DNA of 64,000 nt from Streptomyces sp. P9-A4. Lineage in GTDB: Bacteria; Actinomycetota; Actinomycetes; Streptomycetales; Streptomycetaceae. The stretch is taken from the NCBI RefSeq assembly GCF_036634195.1, contig NZ_JAZIFY010000001.1:4660501-4724500 (forward strand), read 5' to 3'. A model generated the notes under the pieces. It did no database searches. It was not told the DNA's origin and saw nothing but the letters and a program-made list of their open reading frames with translations. Of the stretch, positions 43,575 through 51,497 are shown one piece after another. Numbering within the stretch: position 1 is the first letter of the stretch; each line of letters begins with the position of its first letter. Position numbers and translations under genes: made by a program.

Positions 43575-43973
43575 ATGGCGCGTCACGCAGAACCCCGTAC
43601 CTCCCGCCGCAGTGCCCTGCTCAAGGCGGGCCTGACCGTCACGGCGGCGGGTGCGGCGATGCTCGGCGCGGGTGCGGCGGCCCAGGCCGCGGCTCCGCTG
43701 CCGCTGCCCGTCGACTCGCTGACCCGCACGGACGTCGGCGCGGCCGGCGGGGGCGCGCTGTCCGGTGTCGGTCAGGGCCTCGGCCCGCTGACCCGGCTCC
43801 AGCTCGACCCGCTGGCCAACACGGGCGTCGACCCCCTGGACAACGGTCTGGGCACCCAGGTCGCCGACTTCAAGCCGGTCGGCACCGCCCTGGTGACCGA
43901 CCACCTCACGAAGGGCGGGGCAGTGGCCGACCTGCCGGTGGCGGGGCCGCTGACCCAGGGGCTGCTTCCGTAA
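43575..43973 (+). CDS. Small secreted protein with twin-Arg-like signal
   Basis: A 132-residue exported protein. The N-terminus MARHAEPRTSRRSALLKAGL resembles a Tat signal, with cleavage near AQAAA (about 39). The mature part has repeated PLxLPVDSLTRTDVG-like and Gly-rich stretches without catalytic motifs, in the style of the protein at 37316. AAGGA precedes the ATG. Its last 68 bp overlap the 3' end of the convergent MFS gene, which is unusual. Function unknown. Confidence 0.72.
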   Translation: MARHAEPRTSRRSALLKAGLTVTAAGAAMLGAGAAAQAAAPLPLPVDSLTRTDVGAAGGGALSGVGQGLGPLTRLQLDPLANTGVDPLDNGLGTQVADFKPVGTALVTDHLTKGGAVADLPVAGPLTQGLLP

Positions 43974-45456
43974 CGGGGTCCGCCGGTGCGGGGGCCCCTT
44001 CTGTGGTCCCGTCCGCCGCGGTCCGCAGCGGCACCTCCCGTACGAGCCAGGCCACGGCGAAGGCCAGCGCGGCGAGCAGGGCCGTGCCGAGCAGGACCCC
44101 GTGCACCCCGTTCGTCACCGCCGCCCGCAGGCCCTCCCGTACCGGCTCCGGCAGGCGCTGGGCCTGCGCCGGGGTCAGATGCGTGTCGGTCCCCGCGAGG
44201 CGCGCGGTGAAGACCGCGCCGAGGACGGCCACGCCGAGCGAGCCGCCGAGTGTCCGGACGAGGGTGACGGTACCGCTGGCCGCGCCCATGTCGCGCGGCT
44301 CGGCGGCGTACATCGTGACGAGCAGGGTCGCCTGCGTCAGGAAGCCCATGCCCGCGCCGAGGACCGTGGTGAGCGCGGAGGCGACGGCCGTCGGGGTGTC
44401 CGGGCCGAGCAGCAGCAGGGCGAGTGCGCCCGCCGTCATCAGGGCGCCGCCGAGGATCGGGAAGATCCGGTAGCGCCCGGTCCTGGCGATGATCCGGCCC
44501 GAGGCCAGCTGCGCGGCGACCATGGCGAGCATCAGGGGGAGCAGCAGCAGTCCGCTCGCCGTGGAGGACTGCCCGCGGACGAACTGCAGGTACTGCGGCA
44601 GGTAGTTCATCGCGGCGACCATGCCCGCGCCGACCAGGAAGCTCAGGATCTGCGCGAGGGTGAAGTCGCGGCGGAAGAGGCGGGGCGGGATCACGGGTTC
44701 CTCGGCGCGCCGCTCGACCCGGACGAACCAGGCGAGGGCCGCCACCGCGAGGGCTCCCAGGGCCAGGATCCGCGGTGAGGTCCAGGCGTGGGCGGTGCCG
44801 GCCCACCCGGCGAGCAGGGTGAGCGCCAGGACCCCGGTGGTGAGCAGCACGGCTCCCGCCCAGTCGACGCGCGCGTGGACGCGGGCGGTCCGGACGCGCA
44901 GGGCGAGCGAGACGATCAGCAGGGCGGCGAGGCCGACCGGCAGGTTGACGTAGAAGGCCCAGCGCCAGTTCAGATGGTCGGTGAGGACGCCGCCGAGGAG
45001 CGGGCCGCCGGCGAAGGCGACCGGCAGCATCGTCCCGGTGATCGCCTGCACCCGGGCGCTGTCCTTCGGGGCCACCAGGGTGCCGATGAGCGCGAAGGCG
45101 CCGACCATCAGGCCGCCGGCGCCGACGCCCTGGAGGGCGCGGAAGGCGATGAGCTGGCCCATGCTCTGGGCGAGGCCGGAGAGCACCGAGCCGGCGAGGA
45201 AGACGGCGACGGCGGACAGGTAGCCGCCCTTGCGGCCGTAGAGGTCGCCGGCCTTGCCCCAGAGCGGGGTGGTGACGGCGGCGGTGAGCAGATAGGCGGT
45301 GACGACCCAGGAGAGCCGGTCGAGGCCGCCGAGTTCACCAGCGATGGTGGGCAGGGCCGTGCCGACGACGGTGCCGTCGAGGGTGGCGAGGACGATGCCG
45401 AGCATGAGGCCGGTGACGCCCAGGTAGGGGAGGCGCGTGTCCTGAGGTGGCGTCAT
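43906..45456 (-). CDS. MFS multidrug exporter, DHA2 (14-TM) family
   Basis: A 516-residue proton-coupled efflux pump with 14 hydrophobic segments, TLDGTVVGTALPTIAGELGG (motif D1, about 26-45) and GDLYGRKGG (motif A). The C-terminal 40 residues are Pro/Ala-rich and run antisense over the end of the secreted-protein gene. ATG lies 3 bp after the FMN reductase stop, so they form one operon. Likely repressed by the divergent TetR protein. Substrate unknown. Confidence 0.92.
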   Translation of the reverse strand: MTPPQDTRLPYLGVTGLMLGIVLATLDGTVVGTALPTIAGELGGLDRLSWVVTAYLLTAAVTTPLWGKAGDLYGRKGGYLSAVAVFLAGSVLSGLAQSMGQLIAFRALQGVGAGGLMVGAFALIGTLVAPKDSARVQAITGTMLPVAFAGGPLLGGVLTDHLNWRWAFYVNLPVGLAALLIVSLALRVRTARVHARVDWAGAVLLTTGVLALTLLAGWAGTAHAWTSPRILALGALAVAALAWFVRVERRAEEPVIPPRLFRRDFTLAQILSFLVGAGMVAAMNYLPQYLQFVRGQSSTASGLLLLPLMLAMVAAQLASGRIIARTGRYRIFPILGGALMTAGALALLLLGPDTPTAVASALTTVLGAGMGFLTQATLLVTMYAAEPRDMGAASGTVTLVRTLGGSLGVAVLGAVFTARLAGTDTHLTPAQAQRLPEPVREGLRAAVTNGVHGVLLGTALLAALAFAVAWLVREVPLRTAADGTTEGAPAPADPVTEAAPGSAAPPPAGRPLPRPS

Positions 45457-45459
45457 GGC

Positions 45460-46050
45460 TCAGGCCGCGTAGGGCCTGTCGGCGCGGGCGCCGCGGAGTG
45501 CCTCGGCCCACCAGGTGAGCCGGTCGAGCATGGCCTTGGCGGCGGCGTCGGCCGTCGGGTCGACGGCCCGGCCCTCCGCGTCGAACTGCCCCCAGACGCC
45601 CTGGAGTCCGACCGCCTCCCGGATGGTGACGGCGTGCAGCTCGGCGAAGACGCCGCGCAGGTGCTCGACGGCGCGCAGGCCGGCGGAGAAGCCGCCGTAG
45701 GCGACGAAGCCGACGGGCTTGGCGTGCCATTCGCGGTTGTGCCAGTCGATCGCGTTCTTCAGGGGTGCCGGGTAGCTGTGGTTGTACTCGGGTGTCACCA
45801 CGACGAACGCGTCGGCGGCGGCCAGGCGCGGTGACACGGCGGCGAGCAGGGCGCGGTCCTCGGCGCGCTCCGGGGCCTGGCCGAGCTGGGGGAAGACGGT
45901 CGGCAGCGGGGTCTCGGCGAGGTCGATCAGGTCGGTGGTGAACTCCGGCCGGGTGGCGGCGTGGGTGAGCAGCCAGTTAGCGACGGTGGGGCCGAGGCGG
46001 CCGTCGCGGGTCGAGCCCTGGATCACGGCGAGGCGCAGCGGTGTGGGCAT
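45460..46050 (-). CDS. NADPH-dependent FMN reductase family protein
   Basis: A 196-residue flavodoxin-fold reductase. The FMN-phosphate loop is GSTRDGRLGPTVANW (about 11-25), and TPEYNHSYPAPLKNAIDW (about 85-102) is the family signature. It reduces FMN, quinones or azo compounds with NAD(P)H. CCAGGGGGA precedes the ATG. First gene of the operon with the MFS exporter and divergent from tetR, suggesting joint induction by a redox-active or aromatic toxin. Confidence 0.92.
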   Translation of the reverse strand: MPTPLRLAVIQGSTRDGRLGPTVANWLLTHAATRPEFTTDLIDLAETPLPTVFPQLGQAPERAEDRALLAAVSPRLAAADAFVVVTPEYNHSYPAPLKNAIDWHNREWHAKPVGFVAYGGFSAGLRAVEHLRGVFAELHAVTIREAVGLQGVWGQFDAEGRAVDPTADAAAKAMLDRLTWWAEALRGARADRPYAA

Positions 46051-46072
46051 GGTTCCCCCTGGAAACAGTGAT

Positions 46073-46147
46073 GTGTACGGCGTATACCGAGCGGTGTACA
46101 ACGTACACGTCAGTGTGTACAGCGTCCACAGGGCATACGCTGTACGC
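46073..46147. promoter_or_regulatory. Four tandem TetR-type operators
   Basis: Dyads at 46073-46087, 46094-46108, 46115-46129 and a weaker one at 46133-46147. The best, GTGTACAACGTACAC, is a 15-bp palindrome. The first three are spaced exactly 21 bp (two helical turns). They fill the gap between the divergent reductase and tetR starts. Confidence 0.85.
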
Positions 46148-46164
46148 GAGAGAGGGAGGCCGCA

Positions 46165-46917
46165 GTGGCGAAGAGGGACGAGAAGGAAGAGACGGACGGC
46201 GTCTCGCTGTGGGAGCGCCTGGAGCGGCCCGCGGCGGCACCGCGGGCGTCCCTCACCCCCGGCAGGATCGCCGACGCCGCGATCGGCATCGCGGACCGCG
46301 AGGGCTTCGCCGCCGTGACCATGCGGAAGGTCGCCGCCGAACTGGGCGTCGCACCCATGGCCGCCTACCGGCACGTCGACGGCAAGGACGAGCTGTGGGC
46401 GCTCATGATCGACCGCGTGTCCGGCGAGCTGGAGCCCGCGGACGAGGTGTCCGGCTGGCGCGAGACGCTCCGCGCCCACGCGCTGCGCACCCGCGACACG
46501 ATGCTGCGCCACCCCTGGCTGTCCCACATGCCGGCGCCGCTCTTCGCGCTCACCCCGAACCGGATGGCGGCGGCCGAACGCCAGCTGGCCGCCCTCGACG
46601 GCCTCGGCCTCGACGTCGACACGATGATGGCCGCGTTCCGGGCGGTCAACGCCTATGTGCACGGCGCCACGCAGTCGGAGGCGGCGCTGCGTCAGTACAT
46701 GGCGGAACAGGGCTGGCAGAGCGGCGACGAGTCGCGGCGGGGGCTCGCCCCGCAGATGGCGTACCTGATGGAGACCGGGCGCTACCCGACCTACCGGCGC
46801 TACACACAGGGCGCGGCGCGCAAGGACGACGCGGAATGGCAGTTCGTGACGGGGCTCGACTGCGTGCTCGACGGCGTCGCCGGGCTGGTGGAGCGGGGCA
46901 CCCCCGGACGGGCATGA
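46165..46917 (+). CDS. TetR-family transcriptional repressor
   Basis: A 250-residue regulator with N-terminal helix-turn-helix (about 32-78: IADAAIGIADREGFAAVTMRKVA then GVAPMAAYRHVDGKDEL) and a TetR_C-type all-helical ligand domain. GTG follows GGGAGG. It should bind the four dyads upstream and repress itself and the reductase-MFS operon. A 23-bp tandem array begins at its stop codon. Confidence 0.92.
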   Translation: MAKRDEKEETDGVSLWERLERPAAAPRASLTPGRIADAAIGIADREGFAAVTMRKVAAELGVAPMAAYRHVDGKDELWALMIDRVSGELEPADEVSGWRETLRAHALRTRDTMLRHPWLSHMPAPLFALTPNRMAAAERQLAALDGLGLDVDTMMAAFRAVNAYVHGATQSEAALRQYMAEQGWQSGDESRRGLAPQMAYLMETGRYPTYRRYTQGAARKDDAEWQFVTGLDCVLDGVAGLVERGTPGRA

Positions 46918-46996
46918 GAGACGGCCCCGGGCAGGCATGAGGAACGGCATCGGACGGGCATGAGGAACGGCCCCGGGCGGGCATGAGGAACGGCCC
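46895..46996 (+). repeat. 23-bp tandem repeat starting at the tetR stop codon
   Basis: ATGAG motifs at 46914 (containing the true stop), 46937, 46960 and 46983 are spaced exactly 23 bp. Each unit repeats the last codons (GGGCATGAG) plus following bases. Confidence 0.85.
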
Positions 46997-47016
46997 CCGG
47001 GATCACCCGGGGGCCG
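46991..47016 (+). terminator. Terminator after tetR
   Basis: A perfect 11-bp stem (46991-47001 with 47006-47016) around ATCA, followed by TCTCTC. Immediately left of the IS insertion site. Confidence 0.8.
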
Positions 47017-47028
47017 TCTCTCACAGTG

Positions 47029-47926
47029 CTAGGCGGTGTCTTCAAATGATCGCTGCTGGTGGATCATGGTTGCGTGATACGTCGTCATGAGCTGTCTGAT
47101 GCCGAGTGGGAGTTCGTCCGGCCGTTGCTTCCCGTGTCGTTGCGGGGGCGGAAGCGGCTGGACGATCGCAGGGTGTTGAACGGGATCGTGTGGAAGTTCC
47201 GGACCGGGACGGCCTGGCGGGACGTGCCCGAGTGTTACGGGCCGTGGGCCACGCTCCACACGCGTTTTCGCAGGTGGGCGGCGGACGGGACGTTCGACCG
47301 GATGCTGCGGGCCGCGCAGGCGAAGGCGGACGCGGCGGGCGACATCGAGTGGCTGGTGTCGGTGGACTCCACGGTCGTCCGCGCCCATCAGCACGCGGCC
47401 GGGGCCCGAAAAGGGGGCTCCGCGACCCGGCCCTCGGCCGGTCCAGGGGTGGCCTGACCAGCAAGATTCATCTGGCCTGCGACGGGCGGGGCCGTCCGCT
47501 CGGCTTCGTCGTGACGGGCGGCAACACCAACGACTGCACCCGGTTCACCGCGGTGATGGAGGCGATCCGGGTGCCCCGGATCGGTCCGGGACGGCCCCGG
47601 GTCCGGCCCGATCACGTCTTGGGAGACAAGGGCTACAGCTCGAAGGCGATCCGTGCCTGGCTCCGCCGTCGGGGCATCCCGCACACGATTCCCGAGCGGG
47701 CCGACCAGGTCCGCAACCGGGCCCGGCGAGGCAGCCGCGGAGGGCGCCCGCCGGCCTTCGACCGCGAGGCATACAAGCATCGCAACGTCGTGGAACGGTG
47801 CTTCAACCGCCTGAAGCAGTGGCGGGGCATCGCCACCCGATACGACAAGACCGCCCAGTCCTACGAAGCCGCCGTCGCCCTCGCCTCACTCCTGATGTGG
47901 GCGTGACATTTGACGACAGACCCTAG
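47029..47926 (+). mobile_element. IS5-family insertion sequence, 890 bp, with CTAG target duplication
   Basis: CTAG at 47029-47032 and 47923-47926 brackets 890 bp. The ends are imperfect inverted repeats of about 16 bp (12 matches), both reading into TCAAATG. It encodes a transposase in two frames joined by a -1 slippery site. Right flank CTAG supplies the stop codon of the aldehyde-dehydrogenase-like gene. The element appears complete. Confidence 0.85.
47059..47906 (+). CDS. IS5-family transposase, two frames joined by programmed -1 frameshift
   Basis: The first frame (GTG 47059 or GTG 47074 to 47457) has the RHELSDAEWEFVRPLLP domain and the first catalytic Asp in VSVDSTVVRAHQ. The second frame, ending at 47906, has the second Asp in LGDKGYSSKAI and the Glu in NVVERCFNRLKQWR. 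The frames overlap around the heptamer A AAA GGG near 47408-47414. A -1 slip there gives one continuous DDE protein of about 280 residues. No internal stop or deletion, so it is probably active. Confidence 0.87.
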
Positions 47927-48822
47927 TACGAAGAGCCGCCCGCGCCCAGGCTGCCCGTGGGGTGCCAGACCGTCTTCGTCTCCAGGAACGCCGTCATGCG
48001 GTCCGTGCCCGGGGACTCCGCGAAGTCCTCGGTGCGCGGGCGCAGGACGCGCTTCAGATTGTCCGCCGCCGCGATCTCCAGGTCGCGCGCGAGGTCGCCC
48101 TCGGTCGCGCCCGTCAGGTCGATCGCGTTGACGTCCTGGTGGGCCGCCAGGTGCGGGGCCATCTCGGCGGCCTTGCCGGACAGGATGTTGACCACACCGC
48201 CGGGGAGGTCGGAGGTGGCCAGGACCTCGCCGAGCGAGAGCGCCGGAAGCGGGGACTTCTCGCTCGCGATGACGACGGCCGTGTTGCCCGTCGCGATCAC
48301 CGGGGCGATCACCGAGATCAGGCCCAGGAAGGACGAGTCCTGCGGGGCCACGACCGTGACGACACCGGTCGGCTCGGGGGTCGACAGGTTGAAGTACGGG
48401 CCCGCGACCGGGTTGGCGCCGCCCACGACCTGGGCGATCTTGTCCGTCCAGCCCGCGTACCAGACCCAGCGGTCGATCGCCGCGTCGACGACGACGGCCG
48501 CCTTCGACTTCGACAGGCCCTCCGCCTCCGCGACCTCGCGGACGAACTGGTCCCGGCGGCCCTCCAGCATCTCGGCCACGCGGTAGAGGACCTGGCCGCG
48601 GTTGTACGCGGTCGCGCCCGCCCAGCCGCCGAAGGCCTTGCGGGCGGCGACGACCGCGTCACGGGCGTCCTTGCGGGAGGAGAGCGGCGCGTTCGCCAGC
48701 CAGTTGCCCTTGGAGTCGCTCACCTCGTACACCCGGCCGCTCTCGGAGCGGGGGAACTTGCCCCCGACGTACAGCTTGTAGGTCTTGAAGACGCTCAGAC
48801 GCTGCTCGGACTTCTCAGACAT
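47923..48822 (-). CDS. Aldehyde dehydrogenase-like protein lacking the catalytic half
   Basis: A 299-residue protein with the N-terminal ALDH coenzyme-binding region (GVVTVVAPQDSSFLGLISVIAPVIATGN, then SLGEVLATSDLPGGVVNIL) but no LELGGK Glu and no catalytic Cys. After the DLTGATEGDLARDLE segment it runs directly to a C-terminal tail (HPTGSLGAGGSSY). It may be a non-catalytic partner of the adjacent full-length enzyme. ATG overlaps the upstream stop by 8 bp. Its TAG stop is the CTAG target duplication of the IS, so the original last codons are probably intact. Confidence 0.82.
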   Translation of the reverse strand: MSEKSEQRLSVFKTYKLYVGGKFPRSESGRVYEVSDSKGNWLANAPLSSRKDARDAVVAARKAFGGWAGATAYNRGQVLYRVAEMLEGRRDQFVREVAEAEGLSKSKAAVVVDAAIDRWVWYAGWTDKIAQVVGGANPVAGPYFNLSTPEPTGVVTVVAPQDSSFLGLISVIAPVIATGNTAVVIASEKSPLPALSLGEVLATSDLPGGVVNILSGKAAEMAPHLAAHQDVNAIDLTGATEGDLARDLEIAAADNLKRVLRPRTEDFAESPGTDRMTAFLETKTVWHPTGSLGAGGSSY

Positions 48823-50251
48823 CGAGGTAGGCCTCCAGACCGTGACGGCCGCCCTCGCGGCCGAAGCCCGACTCCTTGTATCCGCCGAACGGCGAGGTCG
48901 GGTCGAACTTGTTGAACGTGTTGGCCCAGACGACACCCGCGCGGAGCTTGCCCGCGACCGCGAGGATGCGGGAGCCCTTCTCCGACCAGATGCCGGCCGA
49001 CAGGCCGTACTGGCTGTTGTTGGCCTTCGCGACGGCCTCGTCGGGCGTACGGAAGGTCAGCACCGACAGGACCGGGCCGAAGATCTCGTCGCGGGCCACC
49101 GTGTGCGCCTGCGTGACGTTCGTGAAGAGCGTCGGGGCGAACCAGTAACCGGCCGACGGGATCTCGCACGCGGCGGTCCAGCGCTCGGCGCCCTCCGCCT
49201 CGCCCTGCTCCACGAGGGAGGTGATCCGGGCCAGCTGCTCCGAGGAGTTGATGGCGCCGATGTCGGTGTTCTTGTCCAGCGGGTCGCCGAGCCGCAGGGT
49301 GCTCAGCCGGCGCTTGAGCGAGTCGAGCAGCTCGTCCTGGATCGACTCCTGGACCAGCAGCCGGGAGCCCGCGCAGCAGACCTGGCCCTGGTTGAAGAAG
49401 ATGCCGTTGACGATGCCCTCGACGGCCTGGTCGATGGGGGCGTCGTCGAAGACGATGTTCGCGCCCTTGCCGCCCAGCTCCAGGGTGACCTTCTTGTCGG
49501 TGCCGGCGATCGAGCGCGCGATGGCCTTGCCGACGGCGGTCGAACCGGTGAAGGCGACCTTGTTCACGTCCGGGTGCGCGACCAGCGCGGCGCCCGTCTC
49601 CCCGTACCCGGGAAGGATGTTGACGACGCCCTTCGGCAGTCCCGCCTGGCGGCAGATGTCCGCGAAGAACAGGGCGGTCAGCGGGGTCGTCTCGGCCGGC
49701 TTCAGGACGACCGTGTTGCCGGTCGCGAGCGCCGGGGCGATCTTCCACGCCAGCATCAGCAGCGGGAAGTTCCACGGGATGACCTGGCCGGCCACGCCCA
49801 GCGGCCTCGGGTTCGCCCCGTAGCCGGCGTGGTCGAGCTTGTCGGCCCAGCCCGCGTAGTAGAAGAAGTGCGCGGCGACCAGCGGGAGGTCCGCGTCGCG
49901 CGTCTCCCTGATCGGCTTGCCGTTGTCCAGGGTCTCCAGGACGGCCAGCTCGCGGCTGCGCTCCTGGATGATCCGGGCGATGCGGAAGAGGTACTTGGCG
50001 CGCTCGGAGCCGGGCAGCGCCGACCACTTCTCGAAGGCCTTCCGGGCCGCCCTGACGGCGCGGTCGACGTCCTCGGCGCCCGCCTGGGCGATCTCGGACA
50101 GGACCTCCTCGGTGGCCGGGGAGACGGTCTTGAAGACCTTGCCGTCGGCGGCCTCGACGAACTCGCCGTCGATGAACAGGCCGTAGTTCGGCGCGATGTC
50201 GACGACGGACCGGGACTCGGGCGCCGGTGCGTACTCGAATGCAGATGCCAT
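48815..50251 (-). CDS. NAD(P)-dependent aldehyde dehydrogenase
   Basis: A 478-residue ALDH with the full set of motifs: IPWNFPLLMLAWKIAPALATGN (about 150), FTGSTAVGKAIA, the general-base Glu in VTLELGGKGANIVFDDAP (about 250) and catalytic Cys in FNQGQVCCAGSRLLVQ (about 285-300). Second gene of the deoC operon (5 bp after deoC), so its likely substrate is acetaldehyde from deoxyribose-5-phosphate cleavage, an inference. Confidence 0.93.
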   Translation of the reverse strand: MASAFEYAPAPESRSVVDIAPNYGLFIDGEFVEAADGKVFKTVSPATEEVLSEIAQAGAEDVDRAVRAARKAFEKWSALPGSERAKYLFRIARIIQERSRELAVLETLDNGKPIRETRDADLPLVAAHFFYYAGWADKLDHAGYGANPRPLGVAGQVIPWNFPLLMLAWKIAPALATGNTVVLKPAETTPLTALFFADICRQAGLPKGVVNILPGYGETGAALVAHPDVNKVAFTGSTAVGKAIARSIAGTDKKVTLELGGKGANIVFDDAPIDQAVEGIVNGIFFNQGQVCCAGSRLLVQESIQDELLDSLKRRLSTLRLGDPLDKNTDIGAINSSEQLARITSLVEQGEAEGAERWTAACEIPSAGYWFAPTLFTNVTQAHTVARDEIFGPVLSVLTFRTPDEAVAKANNSQYGLSAGIWSEKGSRILAVAGKLRAGVVWANTFNKFDPTSPFGGYKESGFGREGGRHGLEAYLDV

Positions 50252-50256
50252 GTTGA

Positions 50257-51246
50257 TCAGTCCACCGTCACGTAATCGGGGCCGGAGTAACGGCCGGTCG
50301 CCAGCTTCTGGCGCTGCATCAGCAGGTCGTTGAGCAGGCTGGAAGCACCGAAGCGGAACCAGTGGTTGTCCAGCCAGTCCTCGCCCACGGTCTCGTTGAC
50401 GAGCACCAGGAACTTGATGGCTTCCTTGGTGTTCCGGATGCCGCCGGCCGGCTTCACACCGATCTGGACGCCGGTCTGGGCGCGGAAGTCGCGCACGGCC
50501 TCCAGCATCAGGAGCGTGTTGGCCGGGGTGGCGTTGACCGCGACCTTGCCGGTCGAGGTCTTGATGAAGTCCGCGCCGGCCATCATGCCGAGCCAGGAGG
50601 CGCGCCGGATGTTGTCGTACGTGGACAGCTCGCCGGTCTCGAAGATCACCTTGAGGCGGGCGCGGTCACCGCACTCCGCCTTGATCGCGGCGATCTGCTC
50701 GAAGACCTGGAGGTAGTGGCCGGCGAGGAAGGCGCCCCGGTCGATGACCATGTCGATCTCGTCGGCGCCCGCGGCGATGGCGTCGGCCGTGTCGGCGAGC
50801 TTCACCGGGAGGGCGGCGCGGCCGGCCGGGAAGGCGGTGGCGACGGAGGCGACCTTGACGCCGGAGCCCGCGACGGCGGCCTTGGCGGTGGCCACCATGT
50901 CGGGGTAGACGCAGACGGCGGCGGTCGTCGGGGTCGTACGGTCGGTCGGATCGGGACGGACGGCCTTGGCGGCGAGTGCCCGGACCTTGCCCGGGGTGTC
51001 CGCGCCTTCGAGCGTCGTCAGGTCGATCATGGAAATGGCCAGGTCGATGGCGTACGCCTTGGACGTGGTCTTGATCGAGCGGGTGCCGAGGGACGCGGCG
51101 CGCGCCTCCAGGCCGACGGCGTCGACGCCGGGCAGCCCGTGGAGGAAGCGGCGCAGCGCACTGTCGGACGCGGTCACGTCGGCGAATGCGGATGTGGGGG
51201 CACCACCCGCGCCGGAGGCCGTGGGGGAGGATGCAGTGGTGGGCAT
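50257..51246 (-). CDS. deoC: Deoxyribose-phosphate aldolase
   Basis: Cleaves 2-deoxyribose-5-phosphate to glyceraldehyde-3-phosphate and acetaldehyde. The 329-residue protein carries the Schiff-base Lys in ADFIKTSTGK and the second active-site Lys in VGIQIGVKPAGGIR-like QIGVKPAGGIR. An N-terminal extension of about 70 residues precedes the barrel, longer than the bacterial norm of about 220-260. ATG at 51246 (a GTG lies two codons upstream). The nucleoside-regulon operator stands 19 bp upstream. Confidence 0.95.
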   Translation of the reverse strand: MPTTASSPTASGAGGAPTSAFADVTASDSALRRFLHGLPGVDAVGLEARAASLGTRSIKTTSKAYAIDLAISMIDLTTLEGADTPGKVRALAAKAVRPDPTDRTTPTTAAVCVYPDMVATAKAAVAGSGVKVASVATAFPAGRAALPVKLADTADAIAAGADEIDMVIDRGAFLAGHYLQVFEQIAAIKAECGDRARLKVIFETGELSTYDNIRRASWLGMMAGADFIKTSTGKVAVNATPANTLLMLEAVRDFRAQTGVQIGVKPAGGIRNTKEAIKFLVLVNETVGEDWLDNHWFRFGASSLLNDLLMQRQKLATGRYSGPDYVTVD

Positions 51247-51264
51247 GGTCACCAGTCGAGCATA

Positions 51265-51278
51265 TCTACGCGCGTAGC
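51265..51278. promoter_or_regulatory. Nucleoside-regulon operator, deoC copy
   Basis: TCTACGCGCGTAGC matches the recurring palindrome at 13 of 14 positions. On the minus strand its end overlaps TAGATA, a plausible deoC -10 hexamer. Confidence 0.75.
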
Positions 51279-51336
51279 GACCTGTACAGGGCCGTCCCTT
51301 CGTAGAGCCCGAGGTCACACGGGGTCCGGCGGTGTG

Positions 51337-51361
51337 GTGACCCCTGTCACAGGGCCGTGAC
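51337..51361. promoter_or_regulatory. AfsQ1- or PhoP-like repeat cluster in a divergent intergenic region
   Basis: GTCAC, 6-nt spacer, GTGAC at 51346-51361 matches GTnAC-n6-GTnAC, and a further GTGAC lies at 51337-51341. It may regulate the secreted-protein gene at 51498. The 11-nt period is also that of PhoP boxes. Confidence 0.45.
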
Positions 51362-51497
51362 ATGGAGCGGACACGTCCTGGATGCAAGATCAATAGATTT
51401 CTTTCTGCAGCCGGCCAGACCTCACCGGACAAGAGACGGACCGAGAAAAAGCGGCATGCGACTCTCCCATCCACCTGCCTGAATTCCAGGAGTCGTT

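Noticed and set aside
47029..51246. Genomic island around the insertion sequence
   Set aside because: Flanking genes have ordinary composition and belong to the deoC operon. Only the IS itself is mobile.
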